From the NCBI GenBank assembly GCA_942490945.1, contig CALNYZ010000044.1, positions 682,001-746,000 on the forward strand: a stretch of 64,000 nt of DNA. Direction: 5' to 3'. Position 1 is the first letter of the stretch. Each line of letters starts with the position of its first letter. A program made the translations under genes and the position numbers. The notes beneath the pieces were generated by a model, which worked only from the letters and a program-made list of their open reading frames with translations, was not told where the DNA came from and made no database searches. Of the stretch, positions 8,272 to 17,430 are shown piece after piece. The DNA comes from CALNYZ01 sp942490945 (GTDB taxonomy: Bacteria > Pseudomonadota > Gammaproteobacteria > UBA6429 > Thiohalophilaceae).

Positions 8272-8443
8272 ATGCCCCGTAAACCCCGCTTTAATCTCAT
8301 TGGCGTGCCGCAACATGTTATTCAACGCGGTAATAATCGCGAACCGTGTTTTTATGCAGAAGAAGATTACCGACGGTATCTGGATGACCTCGGCGAGGTT
8401 GCAGATAAATTTGGCTGCGCTATTCACGCCTACGTATTGATGA
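8272..8443 (+). pseudogene. Duplicated N-terminal fragment of the RAYT gene
   Basis: Encodes residues 1-57 of the transposase at 8532, identical except for one Gly/Asp change (8393 G versus 8653 A), and is cut exactly before the HUH motif, where the repeat array resumes. It is the coding part of a 260-bp tandem duplication (about 8184-8443 and 8444-8703). It has the same upstream leader with AAGGATGTAACG before ATG. Because the frame runs into repeat DNA, it cannot make a transposase. Confidence 0.85.
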
Positions 8444-9297
8444 CAATAAACCGGGTCAGAGAGGAATTGATTCTAATATTCGCCATGATTAATATACTTC
8501 ATTTATAAATCAATCTTACAAGGATGTAACGATGCCCCGTAAACCCCGCTTTAATCTCATTGGCGTGCCGCAACATGTTATTCAACGCGGTAATAATCGC
8601 GAACCGTGTTTTTATGCAGAAGAAGATTACCGACGGTATCTGGATGACCTCGACGAGGTTGCAGATAAATTTGGCTGCGCTATTCACGCCTACGTATTGA
8701 TGACCAATCATGTTCACCTGTTGGTGACACCCTTGAAAGATTTAGCCATTGGTCAAATGATGCAGGCCTTGGGTCGACGTTATGTTTATTACATCAACAA
8801 AACCTATAAACGCACCGGGACACTCTGGGAAGGACGGTATAAATCCAGCCTTATTGATAGTGAAGCGTATTTGTTAACCTGTATGCGTTATATCGAGTTG
8901 AATCCGCTTCGGGCCAACATGGTGAAACATCCTGGCGAGTATAAATGGTCGAGTTATTTAGCGAATGCAACGGGCAATTCGGATACGCTTATTCAACCCC
9001 ATCCTGTTTATCGTGCTCTGGGTGAAAATGACGAAGCGCGTCAGATAGCCTATCGTGAATTATTTCGACATCATATGGATAATAATTTGTTACATGACAT
9101 ACGTGAGGCATTGAATCACGAATTGGTATTGGGTCGGTCGTATTTCAAAGAGAAGATTGAGAAGTTAACGCAACGACAAACAACATTAGGCCAACCCGGC
9201 CGGCCGCGTGTTGAAGATGAAATGGGAGTGTATTATATTGATTAACAGAATATTAATTAACTCGAATATTAGAATCAATTCCTCTCTGACCCGGGTT
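8444..9297 (+). mobile_element. RAYT element bounded by an inverted repeat
   Basis: The left end at 8449-8482 (AACCGGGTCAGAGAGG ... AATATTCG) is repeated in inverted form at 9263-9297 (CGAATATT ... CCTCTCTGACCCGGGTT), matching all 34 bases except for one additional G in the right arm. The transposase lies between. This is the layout expected of a RAYT module with its cognate repeats; the left end has been amplified (see 8048-8271). No target duplication can be seen. Confidence 0.75.
8532..9245 (+). CDS. REP-associated tyrosine transposase (RAYT, Y1 family)
   Basis: 237 aa. HUH single-strand endonuclease fold: MPRKPRF start, VIQRGNNREPCFY, the metal-binding HVH at residues 60-62 in LMTNHVHLLV, and the tyrosine region GRRYVYYINKTYKRTG (Y84-Y92) followed by LWEGRYKSS. 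Downstream CMRYIELNPLRANMVKHP is the usual family signature. It would cut and rejoin single strands at flanking palindromes. AAGGA precedes the ATG at 8532. Intact, unlike the copy at 6270. Confidence 0.93.
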   Translation: MPRKPRFNLIGVPQHVIQRGNNREPCFYAEEDYRRYLDDLDEVADKFGCAIHAYVLMTNHVHLLVTPLKDLAIGQMMQALGRRYVYYINKTYKRTGTLWEGRYKSSLIDSEAYLLTCMRYIELNPLRANMVKHPGEYKWSSYLANATGNSDTLIQPHPVYRALGENDEARQIAYRELFRHHMDNNLLHDIREALNHELVLGRSYFKEKIEKLTQRQTTLGQPGRPRVEDEMGVYYID

Positions 9298-9343
9298 TCT
9301 GTCAGTTATTAAACATCGCGCCGTATTATATTTTTTTATCCAA

Positions 9344-9943
9344 CTACTTTAACAAACGCGCCTTGGCCTGTTCGTAGACCTTTTCGGAAATTATTTTATC
9401 GTCGAACAGACGACGCAGCGTTTTCAGTTCACCCGCAGATTGTTGTTGTTCGCTCAGATCAAGAAACTCGCTACGCGCCTGGATGCGCTGTTGAATTTTT
9501 TCGATAAAGGCACTGCATGTTGCGTAATCCGGATTTGAACTGAATATCCATAACACCGGAACATTGCTGTTTCTGGTTTTAAAGGTTCGTTCATGTCGTA
9601 TGCTGACAAATATACCAAGCAAACCAATAAATGTAATGCCGATAAAAATATTTCGCCCGTGGAAAATTGCCCCGTTATGGTTAAATGCATCGAGAATGGA
9701 TAACAAATGTAATATCAGGGTCAGACCAAGCAGGATACCAAAGACACCGAGTGCGTATTTTGAAAAAACAAAACGGTGGCCGCACTTGTCAGACAGCGCC
9801 ACAACATCGACCATGTACTGGATCTGATGACGCCAGTTTTTATGTTCAACTAAAAGGGTATTATCGTCTCGAAATGTAAATTTTCGTGTGCCTAAAAAGC
9901 GCTTGTTTTGATTTAACGACTGCATCAAATAGGACTCCAACAA
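9344..9943 (-). CDS. Membrane protein with C-terminal SHOCT-like segment
   Basis: 199 aa, function not recognised. Two adjacent membrane helices occur at about residues 62-86 (YALGVFGILLGLTLILHLL) and 94-112 (NIFIGITFIGLLGIFVSI). The soluble C-terminus ends LKTLRRLFDDKIISEKVYEQ AKARLLK, a short helical pattern typical of SHOCT oligomerisation segments. The start could also be the ATG seven codons in (9925). It is convergent with the RAYT element and codirectional with trmL, 31 bp downstream of it. Confidence 0.65.
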   Translation of the reverse strand: MLESYLMQSLNQNKRFLGTRKFTFRDDNTLLVEHKNWRHQIQYMVDVVALSDKCGHRFVFSKYALGVFGILLGLTLILHLLSILDAFNHNGAIFHGRNIFIGITFIGLLGIFVSIRHERTFKTRNSNVPVLWIFSSNPDYATCSAFIEKIQQRIQARSEFLDLSEQQQSAGELKTLRRLFDDKIISEKVYEQAKARLLK

Positions 9944-9974
9944 ACTTTCTGAATCAGGCTAACTTGAAAATCAT

Positions 9975-10439
9975 TTATTTTCCGCCCTGGAAATTGAGTT
10001 GTCGCCATGTCTCGTAAACGATCACAGCAGCGGTATTGGACAGGTTCAAGCTACGGCTATCAGGCAACATAGGTAAGCGTAGCACATTCTCACTACCCAA
10101 CTCGGCCAGTAGTGGCTTGGGTAAACCGCGTGTTTCCGGCCCAAGCATGAGAGTATCGCCGGATTGAAAGCGACAGCCATAAAAATTACGCGTACCATGC
10201 GTCGAAAGTGCAAAAATTCGTGGCGGCTGCACATCTTGCAGGAATGCCGCGTAGTTCTCGTGTACTTTCAGCGCAGCGTATTCCTGATAATCCAGCCCGG
10301 CGCGTTTCAGGCGCGTGTCGTCCAGCTTGAATCCGAGTGGTTTGATCAAATGCAAATGACACCCGGTGTTGGCACACAGGCGAATGATGTTGCCGGTATT
10401 GGGTGGGATTTCGGGCTCGAATAAAACCAGGTTGATCAT
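9975..10439 (-). CDS. trmL: tRNA (cytidine/uridine-2'-O-)-methyltransferase TrmL
   Basis: 154 aa from the ATG at 10439; this start is preferred to one at 10487 because the protein then begins MINLVLFEPEIPPNTGNIIR, as in the family (E. coli TrmL is 157 aa). SPOUT knot methyltransferase acting on the wobble base of tRNA-Leu. Motifs: NTGNIIRLCANTG, PLGFKLDD, LMLGPETRGLP, LRLPMLPDSRSLNLSNTAAV. In E. coli trmL is two genes after gpsA, so this is the displaced end of the same syntenic block, separated by the accessory patch 5.8-9.9 kb. Confidence 0.94.
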   Translation of the reverse strand: MINLVLFEPEIPPNTGNIIRLCANTGCHLHLIKPLGFKLDDTRLKRAGLDYQEYAALKVHENYAAFLQDVQPPRIFALSTHGTRNFYGCRFQSGDTLMLGPETRGLPKPLLAELGSENVLRLPMLPDSRSLNLSNTAAVIVYETWRQLNFQGGK

Positions 10440-10613
10440 GACGCTAAAATCTCTCTTCTGGCAGGGGCTTATCGCAGATGAATTCACAGATCAATTCACG
10501 GCTCAATCCAATTGCATTTTCAGCACGGAATATCGGATCGTGCTGTGATGCATATTACAGGATATAATACCGGCGCATTACCCTTACCCTAGATAAAAGC
10601 GAGTTGTGAAATC

Positions 10614-11585
10614 TTGACGAAACCAGCAAGTAACAAAAAACTCCAGCTCGACTTTTGTGGCATGCACTTTAACACGCCGCTGGTATTGCTTTCCGGCTGT
10701 GTTGGCTTTGGTGAAGAATATACCCGTGTGGAAGGCTATTCGAACACCGATGTTGGCGCGGTATGTTTGAAAGGCACAACACTGGCGCCACGTTTGGGCA
10801 ATCCACCGCACCGGGTCGCCGAAACCCCGGCCGGTATGCTCAATGCCATCGGTTTGCAAAATCCCGGTTCACAGCACGTGGTAAACAGCATCCTGCCGAC
10901 GCTGGATTTCAGCGAGACCCGTTTTATTGCCAACCTGTCCGGCTCGACGCTGGAAGAATATATTGAGGTGGCGCGCATATTTGATGACTCACCCATCGAC
11001 GCAATGGAAATCAACATCTCCTGCCCGAACGTAAAAGAGGGCGGCGTGGCCTTTGGTAACGACCCGGATATGTCGGCACGTGTGGTGGCGGGTATTCGCA
11101 AAGTCACCAACAAGCCGCTGATCACCAAGTTATCGCCCAATCAGACCGATATCGCCGAAAATGCACGGCGCTGTCTGGAAGCGGGCAGCGATGCCTTCGC
11201 GGTCATCAACACCCTGATGGGTATGGCGATTGACATTGAAGCGCGCAAGCCTATTATTGGCAACAATCAGGGTGGCCTGTCCGGCCCGGCCATCAAACCG
11301 ATTGCACTTTTGAAAGTTCACCAGGTCTACCAGGTATGCAAAGACCACAATATTCCCATTATCGGTCAGGGCGGCATCACCAGCGCCAACGATGCGCTGG
11401 AATTTCTCATCGCCGGCGCCAGTGGTATTGGTATCGGCACGGCCCTGTTTTATGACCCGCTCATTTGCAGCAAGATTAACAACGGTATTGTCGAGTACCT
11501 CGACCGCCACCAACTCGCGTCGGTTAGCGACCTGATCGGCACGCTGGCGTTACATGCGCCGAATAAGCCCGCCTCCTGTGCATGA
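10614..11585 (+). CDS. Dihydroorotate dehydrogenase, class 1B-like catalytic subunit
   Basis: 323-aa FMN-binding TIM barrel. Conserved phrases: LVLLSGCVGFGEEY near the N-terminus, NAIGLQNPG, INISCPNVKEGG with the catalytic Cys of class 1 enzymes, PLITKLSPNQTD, NTLMGMAIDIEARKP, GGLSGPAIKPIAL, and IIGQGGITSANDALEFLIAGA. Class 1B enzymes pair with an iron-sulfur PyrK subunit, but none is next to it, so partner and exact reaction (dihydroorotate or dihydropyrimidine) are open. The start is a TTG at 10614; no in-frame ATG upstream exists. A perfect TATAAT lies at 10563-10568. Confidence 0.82.
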   Translation: MTKPASNKKLQLDFCGMHFNTPLVLLSGCVGFGEEYTRVEGYSNTDVGAVCLKGTTLAPRLGNPPHRVAETPAGMLNAIGLQNPGSQHVVNSILPTLDFSETRFIANLSGSTLEEYIEVARIFDDSPIDAMEINISCPNVKEGGVAFGNDPDMSARVVAGIRKVTNKPLITKLSPNQTDIAENARRCLEAGSDAFAVINTLMGMAIDIEARKPIIGNNQGGLSGPAIKPIALLKVHQVYQVCKDHNIPIIGQGGITSANDALEFLIAGASGIGIGTALFYDPLICSKINNGIVEYLDRHQLASVSDLIGTLALHAPNKPASCA

Positions 11586-11894
11586 ATTGACATTTTTTTA
11601 GATTTTTGCCTCAGTAAGCAACATTTTCACCGCTTTTTCGGCGAACATAGTACTCTCTTACTAGCTGACTCCCGGCTAAAAGCGTACTCTGGATTCCGGC
11701 TCAAGGCCGGAATGACGAAAACGCTAGCTCGTCATTCCGTGCAAGTGCAAAGCACGCGATACGGAATCTCCTATCAATAACCGTTTCGCACCCTTTTACC
11801 TTATATATGTTCTAAAGCTGCCTGCCACGCAGGACGATAAAGCTGTGAGAAATCACACGCTTGTGCGCAAATAATCCAGGGACGATATCAAGCC
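11586..11894. repeat. Intergenic region with two REP hairpins
   Basis: No gene is visible in these 309 bases. A tight palindrome ATTCCGGC-TCAAG-GCCGGAAT lies at about 11692-11713, and a looser REP copy (CGTCATTCCGTGCAAG ... ATACGGAATCTCC) at about 11730-11772. They are the same family as at 5886 and in the MSHA operon. The mshE promoter must lie in the last 120 bases; no clear box was identified. Confidence 0.7.
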
Positions 11895-13682
11895 ATGACC
11901 GCTGCCCCACGCAAAAAAGTCCGCCTCGGCGACCTGTTGGTCGAACACGGCGCGCTGACCAATGATCAGCTGATGCAGGCCCTGTCCGAGCAAAAACAGT
12001 CCGGACAAAAACTTGGCAAACTGCTGGTCAGCAAGGGCTATGTCAAGGAAAGCCGGGTGCTGGAAATTCTTTCCGAACAGCTCAAGCTGCCCCTGATTGA
12101 TTTGAAAACCTTCAAGCTCGATACCGATGCCGTCAACGCATTGCCCGAAACCCTCGCGCGTCGGCATCGCGCCATCGTGCTAAAAAAAGAAATGGACGGC
12201 AGTTACCTGGTCGGCATGGCTGACCCGACCGACATTTACAGCTACGACGATGTCAGCAAACATCTGAAAGCCGCCATTCATCAGGCGGTGGTGCGTGAAT
12301 CGGATCTGGTCGCGACCATTGATCGTGTGTATCGCAAAACAGACGACATCAGTCAGCTCGCTGAAGAACTGGGTGAAGAACTCAGTGAAACCGATTTTGA
12401 TATTGCCACCCTGACGCAAGACGTCGACATGACCAACGCCCCGGTGGTCAAGTTACTGCAAACCATTTTCGAAGATGCCATACAAGTGAAAGCCTCCGAC
12501 ATACACATCGAACCGGATGATAACGTGCTGCGTATTCGTACACGTATTGATGGTGTATTGCAGGAACAAATCATGAAAGAAAAACGCATCGCTACTGCAC
12601 TGGTGTCACGATTAAAGCTCATGGCGAGCCTGAACATTTCAGAACGACGCGTACCGCAGGATGGACGTTTTAATATTAAAATTAAAAATCGCAACATCGA
12701 TGTGCGGCTCTCTACCATGCCGATTCAAAACGGTGAGTCTGTGGTAATGCGTTTGCTGGATCAATCTGACAACCTGCTCAACCTCGATCATATCGGTATG
12801 ACACCGGCCTTGCTGAGTCGCTTCCGACGTAACATCAACCGACCGCATGGCATGGTGCTGGTAACCGGCCCAACCGGTAGCGGTAAAACCACTACGCTAT
12901 ATTCCGCATTAAACGAATTAAACAAATCGAGTAAAAAAATCATCACCGTGGAAGACCCGGTGGAATATCGCTTGCCGCGCGTCAATCAGGTACAGGTGAA
13001 TGTAAAAATCGGTTTGACGTTTGCCAGCGTATTACGCGCCGCTTTACGACAGGATCCCGACATCGTGCTTATCGGCGAAATGCGTGATCAGGAAACTGCC
13101 GAAATCGGTTTACGCGCAGCAATGACCGGTCACCTGGTATTATCAACCCTGCACACCAACGATGCGATAGCCACCGCCAATCGATTGATCGATATGGGTG
13201 CAGAAGGTTTTCTGGTTGCCTCAGCATTACAAGCTATTATCGCGCAACGCCTGGTGCGACGTTTGTGTCAACACTGCAAGGAAGAACTTGAGCCCGATGT
13301 GCACCAACGCGCCTGGCTCAAAACCTATCTTGGCGAACAGGCTGACCATGCGATGTTCCAGCACGGTCGCGGCTGCTCGCAATGCAACAACACCGGATAT
13401 AGCGGACGTATCGGTGTGTTTGAATATCTCGAACTGGACGATGAACTGGCTGATGCCTTACGTCTCGAAGATTCGGTACTGTTCACCAAACTTGCCAGAA
13501 ACAATCCCGGCTATCAGCCGTTTGCCATGAATGCACTGGAATACGCATTGCAGGGAGTCACCACACTGGAAGAAGTATTACGCGTATCGAACCAGCTGGA
13601 AATGCTCGAGGAAAGTGATAATGAGATTCAGGCAGAAATCCACCCAGATGGCGATGCACATGCCCCGCCACCCGCCGGATAA
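11895..13682 (+). CDS. mshE: MSHA pilus assembly ATPase MshE (GspE/PilB family)
   Basis: 595-aa hexameric extension ATPase on the cytosolic face. The N-terminal MshEN-type domain starts KKVRLGDLLVEHGALTNDQL and in MshE/PilB proteins binds c-di-GMP. The catalytic core has Walker A GPTGSGKTTT (around residue 325), the Asp box EDPVEYRL, Walker B IVLIGEMRDQETAEI and the His box TGHLVLSTLHTND. Four zinc cysteines are in RLCQHCKEE and GCSQCNNTGY. Heads the first MSHA module and is followed 24 bp later by mshG. The PilZ protein at 29908 and the riboswitch-like leader near 63 kb also point to c-di-GMP control. Confidence 0.95.
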   Translation: MTAAPRKKVRLGDLLVEHGALTNDQLMQALSEQKQSGQKLGKLLVSKGYVKESRVLEILSEQLKLPLIDLKTFKLDTDAVNALPETLARRHRAIVLKKEMDGSYLVGMADPTDIYSYDDVSKHLKAAIHQAVVRESDLVATIDRVYRKTDDISQLAEELGEELSETDFDIATLTQDVDMTNAPVVKLLQTIFEDAIQVKASDIHIEPDDNVLRIRTRIDGVLQEQIMKEKRIATALVSRLKLMASLNISERRVPQDGRFNIKIKNRNIDVRLSTMPIQNGESVVMRLLDQSDNLLNLDHIGMTPALLSRFRRNINRPHGMVLVTGPTGSGKTTTLYSALNELNKSSKKIITVEDPVEYRLPRVNQVQVNVKIGLTFASVLRAALRQDPDIVLIGEMRDQETAEIGLRAAMTGHLVLSTLHTNDAIATANRLIDMGAEGFLVASALQAIIAQRLVRRLCQHCKEELEPDVHQRAWLKTYLGEQADHAMFQHGRGCSQCNNTGYSGRIGVFEYLELDDELADALRLEDSVLFTKLARNNPGYQPFAMNALEYALQGVTTLEEVLRVSNQLEMLEESDNEIQAEIHPDGDAHAPPPAG

Positions 13683-13706
13683 ATGAAACCTCACGATAAA
13701 TAACTG

Positions 13707-14957
13707 ATGCCAAGTTTTAGTTACAAGGGAAGAATGCGTAACGGTCAGCCGACCGAAGGGATGCTGGATGCCAATTCGGTACAGACCGCTGCCAGTCAAC
13801 TCAGTAGTGAAGGCATCATCCCGGTTAACATAGTCGAAGTGACACAAGCGAATTCTGCATCAGGGACATCGGTAAACTTTGATGTACTGAAAATATTTGC
13901 GGCACGACAGCGCAAGAAAAAACCCAAACTCGATGATCTGATTTTATTCTGCCGACAAATGTATACCCTGATGCATGCCGGGGTACCGATCATTCGCGCC
14001 ATTAACGGGCTCGCCAGCACCACGCGCAACCCGCTACTCAGTGACACCTTGCACGACGTCATCGCTGAGCTTGAAGCAGGACACAACTTGTCCGCCGCGT
14101 TTTCACATTACCCGGATATTTTTAACAGTCTGTTCGTCAGCATGGTCAGTGTCGGGGAAAACACCGGCAACACCGACGAAGTGTTTTTGCAAATGGCTTA
14201 CTATCTGGAACGTGAAAAAATTACCCGTGAACAGGTCAAGTCCGCCATGCGTTATCCAACTATCGTCATCGCGGCAATTTCAATCGCCATGATTGTAATC
14301 AATATCTGGGTCATCCCGACCTTTGCGCAGGTGTTTGCCAGTCTCAATGCGGAACTGCCTTTACCGACACAAATACTGCTCGGCATTTCCGGCTTCACGG
14401 TTAAATACTGGTGGTTACTTGCTGCAATTGCGTTTGGCAGTTTCATGGGCTTTAAACACTACATCAAAACAGAATCCGGCCATTTTAAATGGGACCGCTG
14501 GAAAACACGTATTCCGATCATGGGCAGTATTTTGCTGCGTGCAACGCTGTCACGTTTTGCGCGCGCCTTTGCCATGACGCAACGTGCTGGCGTACCCTTG
14601 ATCCAGGGCCTTGTCGTTGTGTCGCGTGCCACAGACAATGTCTTTATCAGTTACTACATTCAGGAAATGCGTAACGGTATTGAACGAGGTGATTCCCTCA
14701 CGCGTACCGCCAATGCCACCAACATGTTTACTCCGTTGGTGTTACAAATGTTATCAGTAGGTGAAGAAACCGGTGCCATTGATGAAATGCTGGATCAGGT
14801 GGCCGACTTTTATGATCGTGAAGTCGATTACGATTTGAAAAACCTCACCAGCGCACTGGAGCCATTATTGATTGTCATGATCGGCGGCATGGTACTGGTA
14901 CTGGCGCTCGGTGTATTCTTGCCAATGTGGGATTTGATCGGCGCAGCAAAACAATGA
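13707..14957 (+). CDS. mshG: MSHA pilus inner-membrane platform protein MshG (GspF/PilC family)
   Basis: 416 aa. Two T2SSF domains, about residues 75-200 (LILFCRQMYTLMHAGVPII ... SVGENTGNTDEVFLQMAYYL) and 280-400 (SRFARAFAMTQRAGVPLIQG ... SVGEETGAIDEMLDQVADFY), with three membrane helices as usual for the platform that couples the ATPase to pilin polymerisation. Its TGA stop overlaps the next gene's ATG (ATGA at 14954-14957). Confidence 0.95.
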   Translation: MPSFSYKGRMRNGQPTEGMLDANSVQTAASQLSSEGIIPVNIVEVTQANSASGTSVNFDVLKIFAARQRKKKPKLDDLILFCRQMYTLMHAGVPIIRAINGLASTTRNPLLSDTLHDVIAELEAGHNLSAAFSHYPDIFNSLFVSMVSVGENTGNTDEVFLQMAYYLEREKITREQVKSAMRYPTIVIAAISIAMIVINIWVIPTFAQVFASLNAELPLPTQILLGISGFTVKYWWLLAAIAFGSFMGFKHYIKTESGHFKWDRWKTRIPIMGSILLRATLSRFARAFAMTQRAGVPLIQGLVVVSRATDNVFISYYIQEMRNGIERGDSLTRTANATNMFTPLVLQMLSVGEETGAIDEMLDQVADFYDREVDYDLKNLTSALEPLLIVMIGGMVLVLALGVFLPMWDLIGAAKQ

Positions 14958-15499
14958 TGCAGCATAAAACGTCAGCAACACGGGGCTTCACCCTGATCGA
15001 ATTCGTGGTCGTGATAAGTCTGATCTCGATTCTCGGCGTAATTGTGCTGGACCGTTACTGGAAATGGCGCGCGGCGGCCGAACAGGTTGCGGTTGAAACC
15101 ATTGTCGGTAATTTAAAAAGCACCATTGGCATGGAAGTGGCGCGGCGCGCATTACATAATGAATTACATTTGATCCCCAATCTGGTGAGCCGCAACCCGA
15201 TGGAACTGCTGGCACAAAAACCGAATAACTATCGAGGCGAATCAGCGACGCCCATCAGCGAACCGCAAGTCTGGTATTACGATAAAACCCGTCGCGAGCT
15301 GATATACAACCTCAGTAAGGACAATTCAACAGATTCATCAACGGCACAAAGCGCTCATCATGAAATCCGTCTGCGTGTTGAGCTTATTTTTAACGATAAA
15401 AACCGCAATGGACAGTACGATAAAGGTGAGGGAATCGCCGGACTGGATATCAATCCGGTGCAGCCTTATCAATGGAACAAGGACAAGTTGTCGCGCTAA
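14954..15499 (+). CDS. mshF: MshF-like protein with prepilin-type N-terminus
   Basis: 181 aa. N-terminal leader ends in TRG followed by FTLIEFVVVISLISILGVIV, the type III prepilin signal and hydrophobic helix. The rest (about 150 residues) is soluble and ends with a Ca-binding-like DKNRNGQYDKGEG loop. Position between mshG and the major pilin-type gene matches mshF, though the family is poorly conserved, so the symbol is by position. Start overlaps the mshG stop as ATGA; a second ATG follows immediately at 14957. Confidence 0.75.
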   Translation: MMQHKTSATRGFTLIEFVVVISLISILGVIVLDRYWKWRAAAEQVAVETIVGNLKSTIGMEVARRALHNELHLIPNLVSRNPMELLAQKPNNYRGESATPISEPQVWYYDKTRRELIYNLSKDNSTDSSTAQSAHHEIRLRVELIFNDKNRNGQYDKGEGIAGLDINPVQPYQWNKDKLSR

Positions 15500-15601
15500 A
15501 GTTCTGAAATTAAGTCGCTTTTTATACTAAACCTTTCACCTTTCAGTCCGATATAGAAGGAAGTAACAGCAGTAGCTGCAGGAACATTGGAGGTTTCACT
15601 C

Positions 15602-16129
15602 ATGAAACAAGTACCTAATTTAAAACAGGCCGGTTTTACACTGGTAGAGCTGGTGGTGGTGATTCTCATTTTAGGGATTTTGGCCGCCACGGCCCTGCCA
15701 CGATTTATGAACGTCAATACCCAGGCTCATCAGGCAGCGGTATCCGGTGCGGGCGGTGGCTTTAGTGCCGGCGTAGCACTGGCACGTGCACAATGGTTTG
15801 CCAATGGCGCTGGCACAACCGCGGCATTTATCGATAATGTAAACGGTTTTGGTAATAACGATGTGGATGTCACGACCACAGGCTGGCCAACCGATACCGG
15901 TGGCACGAATACCATCGCAGCGGGCGCGCATGCACAATGCGCGGCTCTGTGGAGTGGCCTGATGCAAAACCCGCCGACTGTTAAAGCCAGTGGTGCTGCA
16001 GGGACAACTGACTATACCGCGACGGCCACGGCGAACGTGTGTACTTATGCCTATGACAAGGATGGTTCCGGCACCCGCAGTATTGCCTATGATTCAACGA
16101 CGGGTGTAGTCACTATTACCAACCCATAA
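15602..16129 (+). CDS. Type IV prepilin MshA/MshB-like (probable major pilin)
   Basis: 175 aa. ATG at 15602 is chosen for the strong GGAGG at 15588-15592. Leader MKQVPNLKQAG is cleaved before FTLVELVVVILILGILAATA; the conserved LPRFMNVNTQAHQAAVSG follows. Two cysteines (AQCAAL and NVCTYAY) define the C-terminal disulfide loop of pilins. It has its own leader region of about 100 bp and a hairpin after the stop, consistent with higher expression than neighbours. Whether it is MshA or MshB cannot be told from sequence; only one such gene is here. Confidence 0.85.
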   Translation: MKQVPNLKQAGFTLVELVVVILILGILAATALPRFMNVNTQAHQAAVSGAGGGFSAGVALARAQWFANGAGTTAAFIDNVNGFGNNDVDVTTTGWPTDTGGTNTIAAGAHAQCAALWSGLMQNPPTVKASGAAGTTDYTATATANVCTYAYDKDGSGTRSIAYDSTTGVVTITNP

Positions 16130-16140
16130 TATCCAGATTT

Positions 16141-16166
16141 GGTTAGTCGCAGGAATGCGACTAACC
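16141..16166 (+). terminator. Hairpin after the pilin gene (attenuator or mRNA stabiliser)
   Basis: GGTTAGTCGCA and TGCGACTAACC form a perfect 11-bp stem with a GGAA loop, 12 bp after the prepilin stop. Only a weak T-rich tract (TTACTCT) follows, so it may limit rather than end transcription and protect the upstream mRNA. Confidence 0.65.
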
Positions 16167-16173
16167 TTACTCT

Positions 16174-16677
16174 ATGTATACCAGCTTGCCATACCGTTTC
16201 GGTAGTTACACACCGCTATGCCTTCCCCGGCCGGGGACATCACATTCCAGATTTAATGCCCGCTTTAATAGCGGTTTTACAATGGTCGAACTGGTGGTGG
16301 TCATATTACTCATTGGTATTCTGGCCGCGTCGTTTGGTTCACGCTTTGTCGGTAAAAGTGCCTATGCCGACCGGCGTGCAGTTGATGAAATTGTTGAAGC
16401 CTTGCGTTATGCACAGCAACTGGCGATGTCACGCGGCGGCAATATTCGTGTCGTGACAACTGGTACGACTTACAGCATCGAACAGAACAGCGTCGCAATT
16501 CGAAATCCCAATGGCAGTGGCAACTATCCGGTTACTTTACCGAGCGGTGTCAGCGTTACCGCGACAACCATTAGTTATAACAGTCTTGGGCAACCCACAC
16601 CCGCAACCGACAGCACAATTGCCGTCGGCAGTTTTACGATTACCGTGGAAGGCGAGACCGGTTATGCGCATTATTAG
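16174..16677 (+). CDS. mshC: MshC-like minor prepilin (GspH/FimT type)
   Basis: 167 aa. Prepilin signal NSG followed by FTMVELVVVILLIGILAASF, then ALRYAQQLAMSRGGNIRV, which is the GspH/FimT core that MshC shares. The C-terminus is beta-rich (SFTITVEGETGYAHY). The only ATG giving this frame before the signal is 16174, making an unusually long 34-residue leader without a ribosome-binding site; the start is therefore uncertain. Lies just after the pilin hairpin. Confidence 0.75.
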   Translation: MYTSLPYRFGSYTPLCLPRPGTSHSRFNARFNSGFTMVELVVVILLIGILAASFGSRFVGKSAYADRRAVDEIVEALRYAQQLAMSRGGNIRVVTTGTTYSIEQNSVAIRNPNGSGNYPVTLPSGVSVTATTISYNSLGQPTPATDSTIAVGSFTITVEGETGYAHY

Positions 16678-16683
16678 CCATCA

Positions 16684-16790
16684 ACATCATCATTCCAGCC
16701 AAATGCGAAGCAGACGAGCCGACATAACTGCATGCAAACCGTTATCATTGACGAGATCCCGGATAAACGCTGTCGCGTTTTCCGGGATGA
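16684..16790 (+). repeat. REP element carrying the start codon of the next gene
   Basis: A divergent REP copy begins CATCATTCCAGCCA and ends with the hairpin half ATCCCGGATAAACGC ... TTCCGGGATGAC. The last bases of the hairpin, GGGATG at 16784-16789, contain the ATG that starts the MshD-like gene. Same family as the arrays at 17431 and 18901. Confidence 0.8.
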
Positions 16791-17383
16791 CGCGCAATTA
16801 CGGTGTCTCGATAATTGAAATGGTGATTTTCATCGCCATTATTGCGATCGCCTTTACCGGGGTGATGGTGTTGTTCGTCAATGCCAACCGTTACAGCGCC
16901 GACCCGTTAATAAAAATTAAAACCGTCGAACTGGGACAAAGCCTGCTGGAAGAAATCATGCTCAAAGCATTCGATGACAATACCCCCGTCGGCGGTGGCT
17001 GTGTACAACAGGCGAGTAGTCGTTGTGCCAGCGGGCCACCCGCAAGTGCCAGCTTGCAGGCAGACGAAGCATCACGCGGTTTATATGATGATGTCGACGA
17101 CTATCATAACCTTGCCTATTGCGGACAAGGCGCTACCAGTGCCGACCCAACCTGCACCAATGCCTGCGCAACATTATTGAATTCCGCAGGTGGTGACATT
17201 TCGACAAACTATGCCGGCTTTGCGGTGTGTATACGCGTAAGTTATGCCGGCAACGAACTCAATGCCGTTGCACCGGGTACCGGCACCACAGTGTTAACGA
17301 ATGATGCGAAACGGATTGATGTGATCATTACCGATCCGGCCAGCTCCAGCATGACGTTTTCTGCTTACAGGTTGAATTTTTAA
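16787..17383 (+). CDS. mshD: MshD-like minor prepilin
   Basis: 198 aa from the ATG at 16787. This start gives a six-residue leader MTRNYG cleaved before VSIIEMVIFIAIIAIAFTGV, a normal prepilin signal, so the start is probably real although it lies within the arm of a REP hairpin and has no separate ribosome-binding site. The frame is open upstream through the REP, so longer leaders are formally possible. GQSLLEEIMLKAF and the following Cys-rich stretch match MshD-type minor pilins. Ends just before the 126-bp repeat array. Confidence 0.8.
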   Translation: MTRNYGVSIIEMVIFIAIIAIAFTGVMVLFVNANRYSADPLIKIKTVELGQSLLEEIMLKAFDDNTPVGGGCVQQASSRCASGPPASASLQADEASRGLYDDVDDYHNLAYCGQGATSADPTCTNACATLLNSAGGDISTNYAGFAVCIRVSYAGNELNAVAPGTGTTVLTNDAKRIDVIITDPASSSMTFSAYRLNF

Positions 17384-17430
17384 ATGCATAGCGATGCACA
17401 ATTAATTTGTTTAAAGCCAATCATACGGTA

